From Firmicutes bacterium HGW-Firmicutes-1 (lineage in GTDB: Bacteria > Bacillota > Clostridia > Lachnospirales > Vallitaleaceae): 64,000 nucleotides of DNA. The translations under genes were made by a program, and so were the position numbers. The notes under the pieces are model-generated. The model was not told where the DNA came from, ran no database searches, and worked only from the letters and a program-made list of their open reading frames with translations. This document shows positions 45,271 through 54,114 of this stretch, piece by piece (the stretch's first letter is position 1; the number at the start of each line of letters is the position of its first letter). Location: contig PHAG01000010.1 in assembly GCA_002841625.1 (NCBI GenBank), forward strand, positions 122,135 through 186,134. The letters run 5' to 3'.

Positions 45271-45529
45271 ATAGTAATAAAGTTCTGCATAAGCAGTTGG
45301 AAAAGCAGCAGATAGGTACCGAGAGTTTTAACTCGGCGTATAAATAACCAAGTTCTTTAACGCGGCGCTGCCGATTTTCTTGGTTAAAAGAATTAGTACA
45401 GGAGTAGTTGTTTTGTATGAGAAATAAGTTTGCATATATATGAAGATAGTTGAAGATGCAAAGATTATAAGAGACTATAATAAAGCTATAAACTGACAAA
45501 TCGATTATTTAAAAGGAGGAAAGGTGAAT

Positions 45530-46618
45530 ATGGAAAGGAAGTTAAGAGTTGGGATTATTGGCTGCGGGGGTATTGCTAATAACAAGCATATGAAAGCATT
45601 GGCGAAAATTAATGAAGTAGAAATGGTTGCTTTTTGTGACATCGTTGAAGAAAGAGCACAAAAGGCGGCTAAAGAATTTGGTATTAGAGAGGCAAGACAT
45701 TACATAGACTACAATAAATTATTGGCGGAGAACAAATTAGATGTCGTACATGTTTGCACACCTAACAATTCCCATGATTTTATCACAATAGCGGCGTTAG
45801 AAGCTGGCTGCCATGTTATGTGTGAAAAACCAATGGCTAAAACTGTTGAAGGTGCAAAGCAAATGCTTGAAGCCTCCAAAAGAACAGGAAAAAAATTGAC
45901 TATCGGATATCAAAATCGTTTTAGACAAGATTCTATCTATTTAAAGAGAGCTTGTGATCGTGGTGATCTTGGAGAAATCTATTTTGCAAAGGCGCATGCA
46001 CTTCGAAGACGTGCTGTACCCACTTGGGGCGTATTCTTAAAGGAAGAGGAGCAAGGTGGAGGACCGTTAATTGATATTGGAACACATGCACTTGATTTAA
46101 CACTTTGGATGATGAATAATTACAAAGCAAAAAGTGTTGTAGGTTCTAAATATAGTAAATTAAGATATGACACAGAAACAGGGAATGCATTTGGTGATTG
46201 GAATCCAGAGGAATTTACAGTTGAGGATGCAGCATTTGGATTTATTACTATGGAAGATGGAGCTACGGTTATTGTTGAATCCAGTTGGGCATTAAACACT
46301 TTAGAAGTAGGGGAAGCCCAAACTACACTTTGTGGAACAAAATCGGGTGCAGATATGAAGGATGGGCTAAGAATAAATGGTACTGAATTTGGAAAACTTT
46401 ATGTGAAAAAACCAGAGATGGGCTTAGGCGGTGTTGCATTTTTCGTTGGGGAAGGCATAGATGAAGAGGATGCAGAAGCAATGAGTTGGATTGATTGTAT
46501 CATAAATAATACAGAACCAGTGGTTAAACCTGAAGAAGCACTTGTAGTAACGGAGATATTAACAGCTATTTATAAATCAGCGGAAACTGGTCAAGCCATT
46601 TACTTTAACGGAATGTAG
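45530..46618 (+). CDS. Gfo/Idh/MocA-family oxidoreductase
   Basis: 362 aa from ATG 45530 (GTG 45524 is an alternative only 4 bases after AGGAGG). Rossmann start VGIIGCGGIANNKHMKAL and the EKP motif (CHVMCEKPMAKTVEGAK) for NAD(P) binding and catalysis; GGGPLIDIGTHALDL holds the active-site His. It oxidises a sugar or polyol hydroxyl, substrate unknown. Grouped with an isomerase and a second dehydrogenase under a likely AraC regulator. Confidence 0.9.
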   Translation: MERKLRVGIIGCGGIANNKHMKALAKINEVEMVAFCDIVEERAQKAAKEFGIREARHYIDYNKLLAENKLDVVHVCTPNNSHDFITIAALEAGCHVMCEKPMAKTVEGAKQMLEASKRTGKKLTIGYQNRFRQDSIYLKRACDRGDLGEIYFAKAHALRRRAVPTWGVFLKEEEQGGGPLIDIGTHALDLTLWMMNNYKAKSVVGSKYSKLRYDTETGNAFGDWNPEEFTVEDAAFGFITMEDGATVIVESSWALNTLEVGEAQTTLCGTKSGADMKDGLRINGTEFGKLYVKKPEMGLGGVAFFVGEGIDEEDAEAMSWIDCIINNTEPVVKPEEALVVTEILTAIYKSAETGQAIYFNGM

Positions 46619-46676
46619 GCGAAGCTTGCATTCGGTTACGAAATCGTAGCGAATGCGGGGGTTTTGTAACATTGAC
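46619..46676 (+). repeat. Dispersed intergenic repeat, copy 1
   Basis: 58 bp directly after the dehydrogenase stop: GCGAAG, then stem GCATTCG/CGAATGC with an inner TACGA/TCGTA pair, then GTTTTGTAACATTGAC. A second copy of the same length lies at 63348-63405 with few changes. Confidence 0.8.
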
Positions 46677-46693
46677 ATAGGAGGATTGAAAAA

Positions 46694-47659
46694 ATGAAAT
46701 TAGGTGTATTTACGGTATTATTTGGAGAGAAACCTCTAGAAGAAGCATTGATATATTTGAATAAACTAGGTGTTAGTATGGTAGAAATTGGTTCTGGAGG
46801 CTATCCGGGAGCAACCCATGCCAATCCAGATGAACTATTAAACGATGATGTAAAGCTTCAAGCCTTTCAAGCCTTGTTTGTAAAATATAACATTCAAATC
46901 AGTGCTTTAAGTTGTCATGGCAATGCAGTTCATCCTCAAGAGACAATTGCTTCAGAGTTTCATACAGCGTTTGAAAAAACGATTTTATTAGCGGAAAAGC
47001 TGGGTATTAAACAAATCAATACGTTTTCAGGATGTCCTGGAGATAGTGAGCATGCGTTATACCCTAACTGGGTCACTTGCTCGTGGCCAGAAGATTATAC
47101 CAAACTATTAGCATATCAATGGAACGAAGTGCTAATCCCTTATTGGAAAAAGGCAGTAAAATTTGCATCAGAACATGGTGTGAATAAGATTGCATTGGAA
47201 ATGCATCCAGGTTTTTCGGTTTACAATACAAAAACTTTATTGAGATTAAGAGAAGCAGTTGGGCCTGAGATAGGTGCAAACTTTGACCCAAGCCACTTGT
47301 TTTGGCAAGGAATAGATCCTGTTGCTGCAATTCGGAAATTAGGGGATGCAATTTTTCATTTTCACGCAAAAGATACAAAAATTGACCCGTACAATACTGC
47401 AATAAATGGTGTTTTAGGTACTTCCTATGATGAAAATGAAGTGGACCGAGCATGGCTTTTTAGAACAGTGGGGTATGGACATGATTTACAGACCTGGAAA
47501 GATATGATAAGCGCACTGAGAATGGTGGGGTATGATTATGTCATTAGTATAGAACATGAAGATAGCTTAATGAGCATGAATGAAGGTTTAGAAAAGGCAG
47601 TTGATTTCTTAAAGCAAGTACTTGTCTTTGAAGAAAAAGGCAGTATTTGGTGGGCATAA
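46694..47659 (+). CDS. Sugar phosphate isomerase/epimerase-family TIM-barrel protein
   Basis: 321 aa. Xylose-isomerase-like TIM barrel: VSMVEIGSGGYPG, ISALSCHGN, then metal ligands Glu in KIALEMHPG, Asp/His in NFDPSHLFWQG, His in FHFHAKDT and Glu in VISIEHEDS. Family members epimerise or dehydrate oxidised sugars or inositol derivatives (IolE-like). Between two dehydrogenases it probably acts on their keto product. Ribosome site AGGAGG precedes ATG. Confidence 0.85.
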   Translation: MKLGVFTVLFGEKPLEEALIYLNKLGVSMVEIGSGGYPGATHANPDELLNDDVKLQAFQALFVKYNIQISALSCHGNAVHPQETIASEFHTAFEKTILLAEKLGIKQINTFSGCPGDSEHALYPNWVTCSWPEDYTKLLAYQWNEVLIPYWKKAVKFASEHGVNKIALEMHPGFSVYNTKTLLRLREAVGPEIGANFDPSHLFWQGIDPVAAIRKLGDAIFHFHAKDTKIDPYNTAINGVLGTSYDENEVDRAWLFRTVGYGHDLQTWKDMISALRMVGYDYVISIEHEDSLMSMNEGLEKAVDFLKQVLVFEEKGSIWWA

Positions 47660-47693
47660 TTAAAAACGGTTTATTGACTTGGAGGTATAGAAA

Positions 47694-48719
47694 ATGAAAA
47701 GATTAAGAGTTGGTATTATAGGTTGTGGCAATATTTTCCCTATGCATGCATATCCTGCAATGAAAAGAGAGGAAGTAGAGCTTATTGCGGTTTGTGATAA
47801 TAAGGAAGATAGAGCTAAAGAAAAAGCTGGGGAGTTAGGATGTAAATATTATGTAGATTATAAAGAGATGATTGATAAAGAAAAGTTGGATGTTGTCCAT
47901 ATTTGCACACCACATTATTTGCATGCACCAATGAGTATTTATGCTGCAAATGCAGGTGCCAATGTACTTACAGAAAAGCCTATGGCCATTAAACTTGAAG
48001 ATGCAAAAGCAATGCTGGATGCAGCAAATGAAAACGATATATTACTGGGGGTTATTTTCCAGAATAGATATAATCCGGGAGCAAAATTGATAAAAAACAC
48101 CCTAGAAACTGGTCAATTAGGCAAGATTATTTCTAGTAAGTTGGCAGTTACTTGGAACAGATCCGATGATTATTATTCGAAAAGTGACTGGAAAGGCACC
48201 TGGGAAATGGAAGGGGGAGGTGTTATTATCGATCAAGCAATTCATACCATGGACCTAATGAGGTGGTTTATCGATAGCGAAATTGATTATGTCGATGCTA
48301 CAATTAGTAATCGTGCACATGAAATTATTCAAGTAGAAGACAGTGCAGAAGGCGTTGTTGTATATAAAAATGGAGTTGTATCTAGTTTCTATACGATTAA
48401 CTATTACGGGTATGATGCACCGGTAGAAATTGAACTTCATTGTGAAAAGGGAATTGTTAAAATGGAAGCTGACAAAGCGATCATAATGTTTGCAGATGGG
48501 AAACAGCTCATAGCTGACAAAAATCCGAATGAATCCTTTGATTATGGAAATGTGAAAAGTTATTGGGGCGTAAGTCATGTTAAACAGATTAATAATTATT
48601 ATGATTCTCTTGAAAAAGGGATCAAACCATATATTGCAGCAGAGGATGCATATAAAACGCAGAAATTGATATGTACTATTTATGAAAGTGGAAAAGAACT
48701 CAAGAGAGTCAAATGTTAA
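47694..48719 (+). CDS. Gfo/Idh/MocA-family oxidoreductase
   Basis: 341 aa. VGIIGCGNIFPMHAYPAM (Rossmann), NVLTEKPMAIKLEDAK (EKP catalytic Lys) and GGGVIIDQAIHTMDLMRW (active-site region). It is paralogous to the 45530 product but lacks its longer C-terminal insert. Probably the return or alternative oxidation step of the same pathway. Confidence 0.9.
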   Translation: MKRLRVGIIGCGNIFPMHAYPAMKREEVELIAVCDNKEDRAKEKAGELGCKYYVDYKEMIDKEKLDVVHICTPHYLHAPMSIYAANAGANVLTEKPMAIKLEDAKAMLDAANENDILLGVIFQNRYNPGAKLIKNTLETGQLGKIISSKLAVTWNRSDDYYSKSDWKGTWEMEGGGVIIDQAIHTMDLMRWFIDSEIDYVDATISNRAHEIIQVEDSAEGVVVYKNGVVSSFYTINYYGYDAPVEIELHCEKGIVKMEADKAIIMFADGKQLIADKNPNESFDYGNVKSYWGVSHVKQINNYYDSLEKGIKPYIAAEDAYKTQKLICTIYESGKELKRVKC

Positions 48720-48857
48720 ATAAAATGAACCCTTAAGTGTCACTTTAAAAGGCTTTATGCAAAAAATATGTTAAATTTCACCAAAATAAATTGAATTTAC
48801 ACCCAACATATGGTAAAATCATACTTACATTTAATCACAATTTATGGAGGGAACCAA

Positions 48858-49970
48858 ATGAAAAAGATTTTTTCGATTTTTTTAGTATCACTACTTATGC
48901 TAACCTTACTTGCAGGATGTTCTCCAAAGGAAGAAACTGCTACTACTACTCCAGAAGCTCCGGCAACAGGCGAAGTTTCAGAGGCAGGTATTGTAAAGTT
49001 AGGTCTTGGCCAACACACATCAATAGCTAAATCAAAAGATCTTGGAACTGACGCTGATGGCAAAGAAGTTCTTCCTCTTGGACAAGTAGACACTGTAATA
49101 GTTGCTGCTGGTTTTGATAAGGATGGTAAAGTCGTATCAGTAACAATTGACAATGCACAAACAAAGGTAAACTTTGACAATGCACTTCAACTTACTACTG
49201 ATTTAACAGCGGAATTAAAAACAAAAGCTGAATTAAAAGATGAATATGGTATGATTAAAGCGTCATCAATTCAAAAAGAATGGTATCAACAAGCTGATGA
49301 GCTAGGAAAATGGATGGTTGGTAAAACTGTCGATGAAATAAAAGCTATGAAGGTTGTTGAAAAAGATGCAGCTCATCCAGCTGTACCTGATGTTCCTGAG
49401 TTAACTTCTCTTGTAACTGTTTCTGTTGAAGGATACATTGCTGCACTTGAAGAAGCATTCATCAATTCTGTTGATGTAACTGGAGCGGTAAAGGTTGGAC
49501 TTGGACACAATATCTCAATAGCTAAGTCAAAAGGACTTGGAAAAGATGCTGAAGATAAAGAAGTTCTTCCTCTTGCACAAGTTGACACTGTAATGGCTGC
49601 AACAGCATTTGATGCAGATGGTAAAGTTGTGGCAACAGTGATTGATAATGCGCAAACAAAAATTCAATTTGATAACACTGGAAAAGTTACAACTGATAAA
49701 GCTGGTGAATTTAAGACAAAAGTTGAATTAAAAGATGAATATGGTATGATCAAGGCTTCATCCATCCAAAAAGAATGGTATCAACAGGCTGATGAATTAG
49801 GAAAATGGATGGTTGGTAAGACAATTGATGAAATCAAGGCTATGAAGGTAGTTGAAAAGGATGCAGCTCATCCAGCAGTACCTGATGTACCTGAACTTAC
49901 ATCACTTGTAACAATAAGTGTTGAGCATTATGTTGCAGCAGTAGCTGAAGGTTTTGAAAAAGCTAAATAA
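48858..49970 (+). CDS. Lipoprotein with two tandem FMN-binding-like repeats
   Basis: 370 aa from ATG 48858 after GGAGGG. Lipobox LLAGCS, Cys21. Two repeats of about 160 aa (44-203 and 209-368) each begin VK-x-GLG and contain VSVTIDNAQTK or its variant and LKDEYGMIKASSIQKEWYQQ. The last 62 residues of the repeats differ at one position while their DNA has many silent changes. The strand pattern recalls FMN-binding proteins of extracellular electron transfer, and an ApbE flavin transferase is next door. A flavin-carrying role is inferred; the usual GAT flavinylation motif is not obvious. Confidence 0.65.
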   Translation: MKKIFSIFLVSLLMLTLLAGCSPKEETATTTPEAPATGEVSEAGIVKLGLGQHTSIAKSKDLGTDADGKEVLPLGQVDTVIVAAGFDKDGKVVSVTIDNAQTKVNFDNALQLTTDLTAELKTKAELKDEYGMIKASSIQKEWYQQADELGKWMVGKTVDEIKAMKVVEKDAAHPAVPDVPELTSLVTVSVEGYIAALEEAFINSVDVTGAVKVGLGHNISIAKSKGLGKDAEDKEVLPLAQVDTVMAATAFDADGKVVATVIDNAQTKIQFDNTGKVTTDKAGEFKTKVELKDEYGMIKASSIQKEWYQQADELGKWMVGKTIDEIKAMKVVEKDAAHPAVPDVPELTSLVTISVEHYVAAVAEGFEKAK

Positions 49971-50004
49971 TAATAAATAACTTACTTACATAATACTTTA
50001 AAAT

Positions 50005-50030
50005 TCCCCCACTAGTTGGGGGAGTTTTAT
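50005..50030 (+). terminator. Terminator between lipoprotein and apbE
   Basis: TCCCCCA (50005-50011), loop CTAGT, TGGGGGA (50017-50023), then GTTTTATTT. It may lower apbE relative to the lipoprotein. Confidence 0.85.
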
Positions 50031-50049
50031 TTAAATAAGGGTGGTTTGC

Positions 50050-51144
50050 TTGAAGAAGAACATATGTAGGGTAATGGCGTTGGTTCTATTCACGATAGGA
50101 CTTTCTGGCTGCCAATCAAAGACAAGTGATGAATACAGTAAATATAGTGAAGGGTTTTTTGACACATTTGATACCTTAACTCAAGTGGTTGGGTATGCAA
50201 AGAGTGAAGAAGAATTTAAGTCTTATGTAGACAAAATGCATGAGAGGTTTCTTGAGCTACACAAGTTATATGACATATATAATGAGTATGAAGGTATGAA
50301 CAATATAAAAACAATTAATGACAATGCAGGAATTCAGCCAATAAAGGTTGACAAAGAAATTATCGATCTAATTATCTTTGCTAAAGATTGGAATAAACGC
50401 ACAGATGGTCGTACGAATATTGCGATGGGTTCTGTACTTAAAATATGGCATGATTATCGAGATGCAGGAATGGATGATCCTGAAAATGCTAAGATCCCCC
50501 CCTTGGAATCACTTAAAGAAGCGCAAAAGCACACAGATATTAACAAGGTTGTAGTTGATGTTGAAAACAACACCATATACCTTGAAGATGAACGAATGAG
50601 TCTTGATGTAGGGGCTATAGCAAAAGGCTTTGCAACTGAACTTGTAGCTCAGGAAATCATTGCTGAGGGATTTGAATCTGGAATTATTTGCCCAGGAGGA
50701 AACATTAGAGCTCTTGGAAAGCCATTAGATGGAATTCGAGAAAGATGGGGTATTGGTATTCAAGATCCTAATAAATTCATCGCAACGGACGAAGAAAATG
50801 TTCTTGATACTATTTTTATCAATAACGCTTCAGTTGTAAGTAGTGGTGATTATCAAAGATATTATATTGTAGAGGGTGAAGTTTTTCATCATTTAATTGA
50901 TCCTACAACGCTAATGCCTGGCGAATACTTCCGTGCGGTAACAGTTGTTGCTGAGAATTCAGGAGTAGCAGATTTTATGTCTACAACCTTATTCTTAATG
51001 CCATATGAAGAAGGCAAAGCTTTGATAGATAAGCTTGGAGGAATTGAAGCGGTCTGGGTAATGCAAGATGGAACGGTGCAAGCAACTGATGGAATGAAAA
51101 AAATTATGAAAAGCAATGGTGCTACAGGAACAAAAAAACAATAG
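50050..51144 (+). CDS. apbE: ApbE-family FAD:protein FMN transferase (lipoprotein)
   Basis: 364 aa from TTG 50050, 5 bases after GGGTGG. Lipobox LSGCQS. Family motifs: FFDTFDTLTQVV, RTDGRTNIAMGS, SLDVGAIAKGFATE, VVSSGDYQRYY, FHHLIDPTTLMPG and ADFMSTTLFLMP with metal-binding Asp/Thr. ApbE attaches FMN covalently to Thr/Ser of exported proteins. The neighbouring repeat lipoprotein is the natural candidate substrate. Confidence 0.9.
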   Translation: MKKNICRVMALVLFTIGLSGCQSKTSDEYSKYSEGFFDTFDTLTQVVGYAKSEEEFKSYVDKMHERFLELHKLYDIYNEYEGMNNIKTINDNAGIQPIKVDKEIIDLIIFAKDWNKRTDGRTNIAMGSVLKIWHDYRDAGMDDPENAKIPPLESLKEAQKHTDINKVVVDVENNTIYLEDERMSLDVGAIAKGFATELVAQEIIAEGFESGIICPGGNIRALGKPLDGIRERWGIGIQDPNKFIATDEENVLDTIFINNASVVSSGDYQRYYIVEGEVFHHLIDPTTLMPGEYFRAVTVVAENSGVADFMSTTLFLMPYEEGKALIDKLGGIEAVWVMQDGTVQATDGMKKIMKSNGATGTKKQ

Positions 51145-51294
51145 AAACGGTACATTACTTTATTTACCTCGTTGCATAATAAGAGAATAAGCGGTATAAT
51201 ATAAGAAAATAGAACAATATTAGGCAATTTATGCGACAAGACCGGTAATTTTTGGGAATTATGAAAATAAGACAAGTCATGGAGGATACTGGGT

Positions 51295-53316
51295 ATGAAT
51301 AATAACAAAAAGCTAAATATTAAAATTGCTACTGTTTTAGTTCCAGCATTTGTAATTGGTTTAATTGTTTTTAATTATTTTATGAATTCAACTTTTGGAG
51401 GAGTAATTAAGAACCTCGTTGATGCACGAATTGAAAATACTCGTAACGAGATTGAAACCACCTTGGCTTCGTCAGGAGGATTATCAAACCTATTGGCAGA
51501 TACGGTACAACATGCAGGTGCATCTCTTTCCCAAGATCAATATCAAGCCTTATTAGAGAAGTATGTTCAAGCAAATGATGCAATCTATGGAGCAGGTATT
51601 TGGTTTGAACCAAATAGTTTTGATGAGAACAGGAAATTTTTCGGACCTTATGTATATAAAGACGGAGATCAGTTGGTGTTTACGCAAGACTATGAAGCTG
51701 AAGACTATAATTATCCAGAGCAAGATTGGTATAAGCAAGCTGTTGCAGCAGATGGTAAAATTGCATGGACTAGCCCTTATTTTGACGAACCATCCGGTAT
51801 TATATTTTTAACTGCAGGTAGGGTTGTTAAGGACGAAAAAGGTAAAGTAATTGGGGTTGTTACAATTGACCTTGATATATCTACACTTGGTGAACAAATT
51901 AATTCGTGGGTAATTGGTGAGAATGGAAAGACCTTTTTGCTTACGCAAGATAATCAATACATAGCATTAAGCAATAGTGATCAAGTAATGACCAGTATAA
52001 ATGAAGATAAAGATAAGCTCCTAGCAAGTGCAGGAGAAGTCATTAAGAATAATAAGGAAGTAAATTACTACGATTCAAAATTTAATGGGCATATATTTGA
52101 TGTAAAAAGTATTGATGAAGTAGGGTGGAAAGTTGGAACTTTGATCTCAAGAACTGACTTTTTTGGTGTTGTTACTATTATGAGCATAGGTATTAGTCTT
52201 CTTATGGCCCTTTTGTTAATAGTAGTATTTATCGTAATCGAAGCAATCGTAAAAGCAGTAAAGAGCATACTCCACACTACTGAAAAACTAGATCAAGGTG
52301 ACTTCAGTGTTCAATTTGCAGGCGCGAGGAATGATGAGCTAGGACTTCTTACAAAGGGCTTAAATAAAATGGTAAGGACCTTTAGTGAAATTATTTCTAG
52401 CATGGTTTACTCTTCGGACGAAGTGATTGACAAATCAGAGCATACGATGCAACGTACTGTTGAGATGAAAAGGATGGCAGTCGATCAAGCGAATGCATTA
52501 GGTGAAATTACAATTACAATGAATGAAATGACCAAAGCAATAGGTGAGGTAGTTGAAAATGCAAACCTATTGGCGCATATCATGGAAGAAACTTTGAAAA
52601 ATGGCAAAAATGCCAAGGAAAATGCAGAAGAGGCAGTGGAAATTTCGCAAAAGGGTAAGGAAGATATGGATCAAATTAATTCTGAAATGACAGGAATTAA
52701 GGAGTCCATAAGAGCAATGTCGAACTCTGTATTAGATGCGGGAAGCTCCGCCGAAGAAATTCGGAATATCATTAAATTTATTGAAAATGTTGCTTCCCAG
52801 ACCAATCTTCTTGCACTAAACGCTGCTATTGAAGCGGCTAGAGCTGGTGAAGCAGGAAAAGGCTTCTCGGTAGTAGCAGATGAGATTCGTAAGCTTGCTG
52901 AATCAACCTCAACATCTACGAAGCAAATATCTTCGCTTGTAGAAAATGTTATTAGAGTAATCAATGTTGCGGTAAACGAAACAAATAAAAATGTTGAAGG
53001 TATTAACAACAGTGCAACATTAATAAGTGACACGGGGATCATGTTTGAAAATATTCTAAATGCTGTGAAAAATACGTACGAAAAAATACAAACGATTATG
53101 GATGATGTTGATAAAATCAATCTCATCACCCAAGAGCTTGTAAGTACCACAGAGGAGCAATCTGCAGGCTCTCAAGAAATATTAGCGACGGTTGAAACTG
53201 TAAACGATATGTCGGTAAGCCTTCTTGAGGATACAGAAAAGGTTGTTAATAATGCAGATGATTTATATTCTGTAGCGAAAAAACTTCAAGATATCATTTC
53301 TAGATTTACGGTGTAA
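51295..53316 (+). CDS. Methyl-accepting chemotaxis protein with dCache sensor
   Basis: 673 aa. First membrane helix at about 13-30, extracellular double-Cache domain to about 290 ([41 protein letters not shown]), second helix near 295-325, HAMP, then the cytoplasmic signalling domain with the hairpin tip [20 protein letters not shown]. It senses small molecules and controls a CheA. Ribosome site GGAGG is 10 bases before ATG. Confidence 0.95.
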   Translation: MNNNKKLNIKIATVLVPAFVIGLIVFNYFMNSTFGGVIKNLVDARIENTRNEIETTLASSGGLSNLLADTVQHAGASLSQDQYQALLEKYVQANDAIYGAGIWFEPNSFDENRKFFGPYVYKDGDQLVFTQDYEAEDYNYPEQDWYKQAVAADGKIAWTSPYFDEPSGIIFLTAGRVVKDEKGKVIGVVTIDLDISTLGEQINSWVIGENGKTFLLTQDNQYIALSNSDQVMTSINEDKDKLLASAGEVIKNNKEVNYYDSKFNGHIFDVKSIDEVGWKVGTLISRTDFFGVVTIMSIGISLLMALLLIVVFIVIEAIVKAVKSILHTTEKLDQGDFSVQFAGARNDELGLLTKGLNKMVRTFSEIISSMVYSSDEVIDKSEHTMQRTVEMKRMAVDQANALGEITITMNEMTKAIGEVVENANLLAHIMEETLKNGKNAKENAEEAVEISQKGKEDMDQINSEMTGIKESIRAMSNSVLDAGSSAEEIRNIIKFIENVASQTNLLALNAAIEAARAGEAGKGFSVVADEIRKLAESTSTSTKQISSLVENVIRVINVAVNETNKNVEGINNSATLISDTGIMFENILNAVKNTYEKIQTIMDDVDKINLITQELVSTTEEQSAGSQEILATVETVNDMSVSLLEDTEKVVNNADDLYSVAKKLQDIISRFTV

Positions 53317-53327
53317 GCAATCATTAT

Positions 53328-53361
53328 AGGGACATAACAGGTATTAGTTTGTTATGTCCCT
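53328..53361. terminator. Bidirectional terminator between MCP and small gene
   Basis: AGGGACATAACA (53328-53339) pairs with TGTTATGTCCCT (53350-53361). It can serve both converging genes. Confidence 0.85.
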
Positions 53362-53385
53362 AATTTAAACTATTGGATAAGTATT

Positions 53386-53550
53386 TTACATCATGCCTTT
53401 AATATCTTGTACTAAATTTTCTGCTTTGTTGAAGATATTTTTGCTTTTTCGTTGAACACGTCTTAAATCATTTTTATCAAGATTTAGTAGTGCAACAGAA
53501 GATATCCCAACTAAGCCTCCAATTAGCATGCCAGTTGACAATTTATTCAT
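53386..53550 (-). CDS. Small YtxH-like protein
   Basis: 54 aa, ATG at 53550 with AAAGGAG 7 bases upstream. One short hydrophobic segment (STGMLIGGLVGISSVALL) precedes a basic amphipathic tail (DLRRVQRKSKNIFNKAEN). This matches small YtxH-type envelope proteins of Firmicutes, whose role is unclear. Strong ribosome site and clean codons support it. Confidence 0.7.
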   Translation of the reverse strand: MNKLSTGMLIGGLVGISSVALLNLDKNDLRRVQRKSKNIFNKAENLVQDIKGMM

Positions 53551-54114
53551 AATAGAACTCCTTTCATATGATATAGTACTAGTCTTCGATTAGGTACAAC
53601 AAAATATGCTAGCAATAAATGGTTTATATCCACAGAAAATAATAAGATAAAAAAAATATACACAGAACAATATGGCGAAGTTTAGGGAAAAATGGAAGCT
53701 ATCTTACAGTTACCCACATAATCCGGAGGTTATCAACACAAAAGTGTGGATAATTCCAGGGGAAAAGTCACTTGACATCATGTGACTTTTGTACTATTAT
53801 TAGAGCATAAAATGTGAAAAAGATATCAATTCTAATGTGTTTTCTATTAACTTCTGTTATATTTGGCTATATAATATGAGAAATGAAAAAAGGTGTTTGG
53901 GTGAAATATATACTTTCACCTAATCAAGGACTGAATTTATAGTAAATATGCCTGCATAAGATTTGTCGAGCAATTTAATCTAGGATTAATAATTAAATAA
54001 TCATTTGAGTGCTAACAAAAAAGTGGCTTTGAAATTTATAGTTGACGAGGTGTTGACGTAAGTTTTAAGTGCTTTGCTGTTCTAAAAAATATACCTAGAA
54101 AGTGGTGAATTTAT
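53551..54114. other. Non-coding stretch between small gene and cheA
   Basis: Besides the DnaA-box-like cluster it has a hairpin AAAAGTCAC/GTGACTTTT near 53763-53792 and another GGTGAAA/TTTCACC near 53910-53930. No gene is supported. The ribosome site before cheA is weak (AAAGTGGTGA). Confidence 0.5.
53626..53753. promoter_or_regulatory. Cluster of five DnaA-box-like sites
   Basis: Relative to TTATCCACA: ATATCCACA (53626-53634), ATATACACA (53656-53664; one change from TTATACACA), TTACCCACA (53710-53718), TTATCAACA (53730-53738) and an exact inverse copy TGTGGATAA (53745-53753). No dnaA or dnaN gene is near. Confidence 0.55.

Noticed and set aside
48255-48743. 162-codon minus-strand frame over the second dehydrogenase
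   Set aside because: Overlaps a clear Gfo/Idh/MocA gene along its length; Phe/Ile/Asn-rich complement sequence without a start signal.
52671-53150. 159-codon minus-strand frame inside the MCP gene
   Set aside because: Opposite the conserved signalling domain; no ribosome site.
53626-53753. Chromosomal origin of replication
   Set aside because: DnaA-like boxes are present but no dnaA, dnaN or unwinding element is recognisable nearby; kept only as a box cluster.
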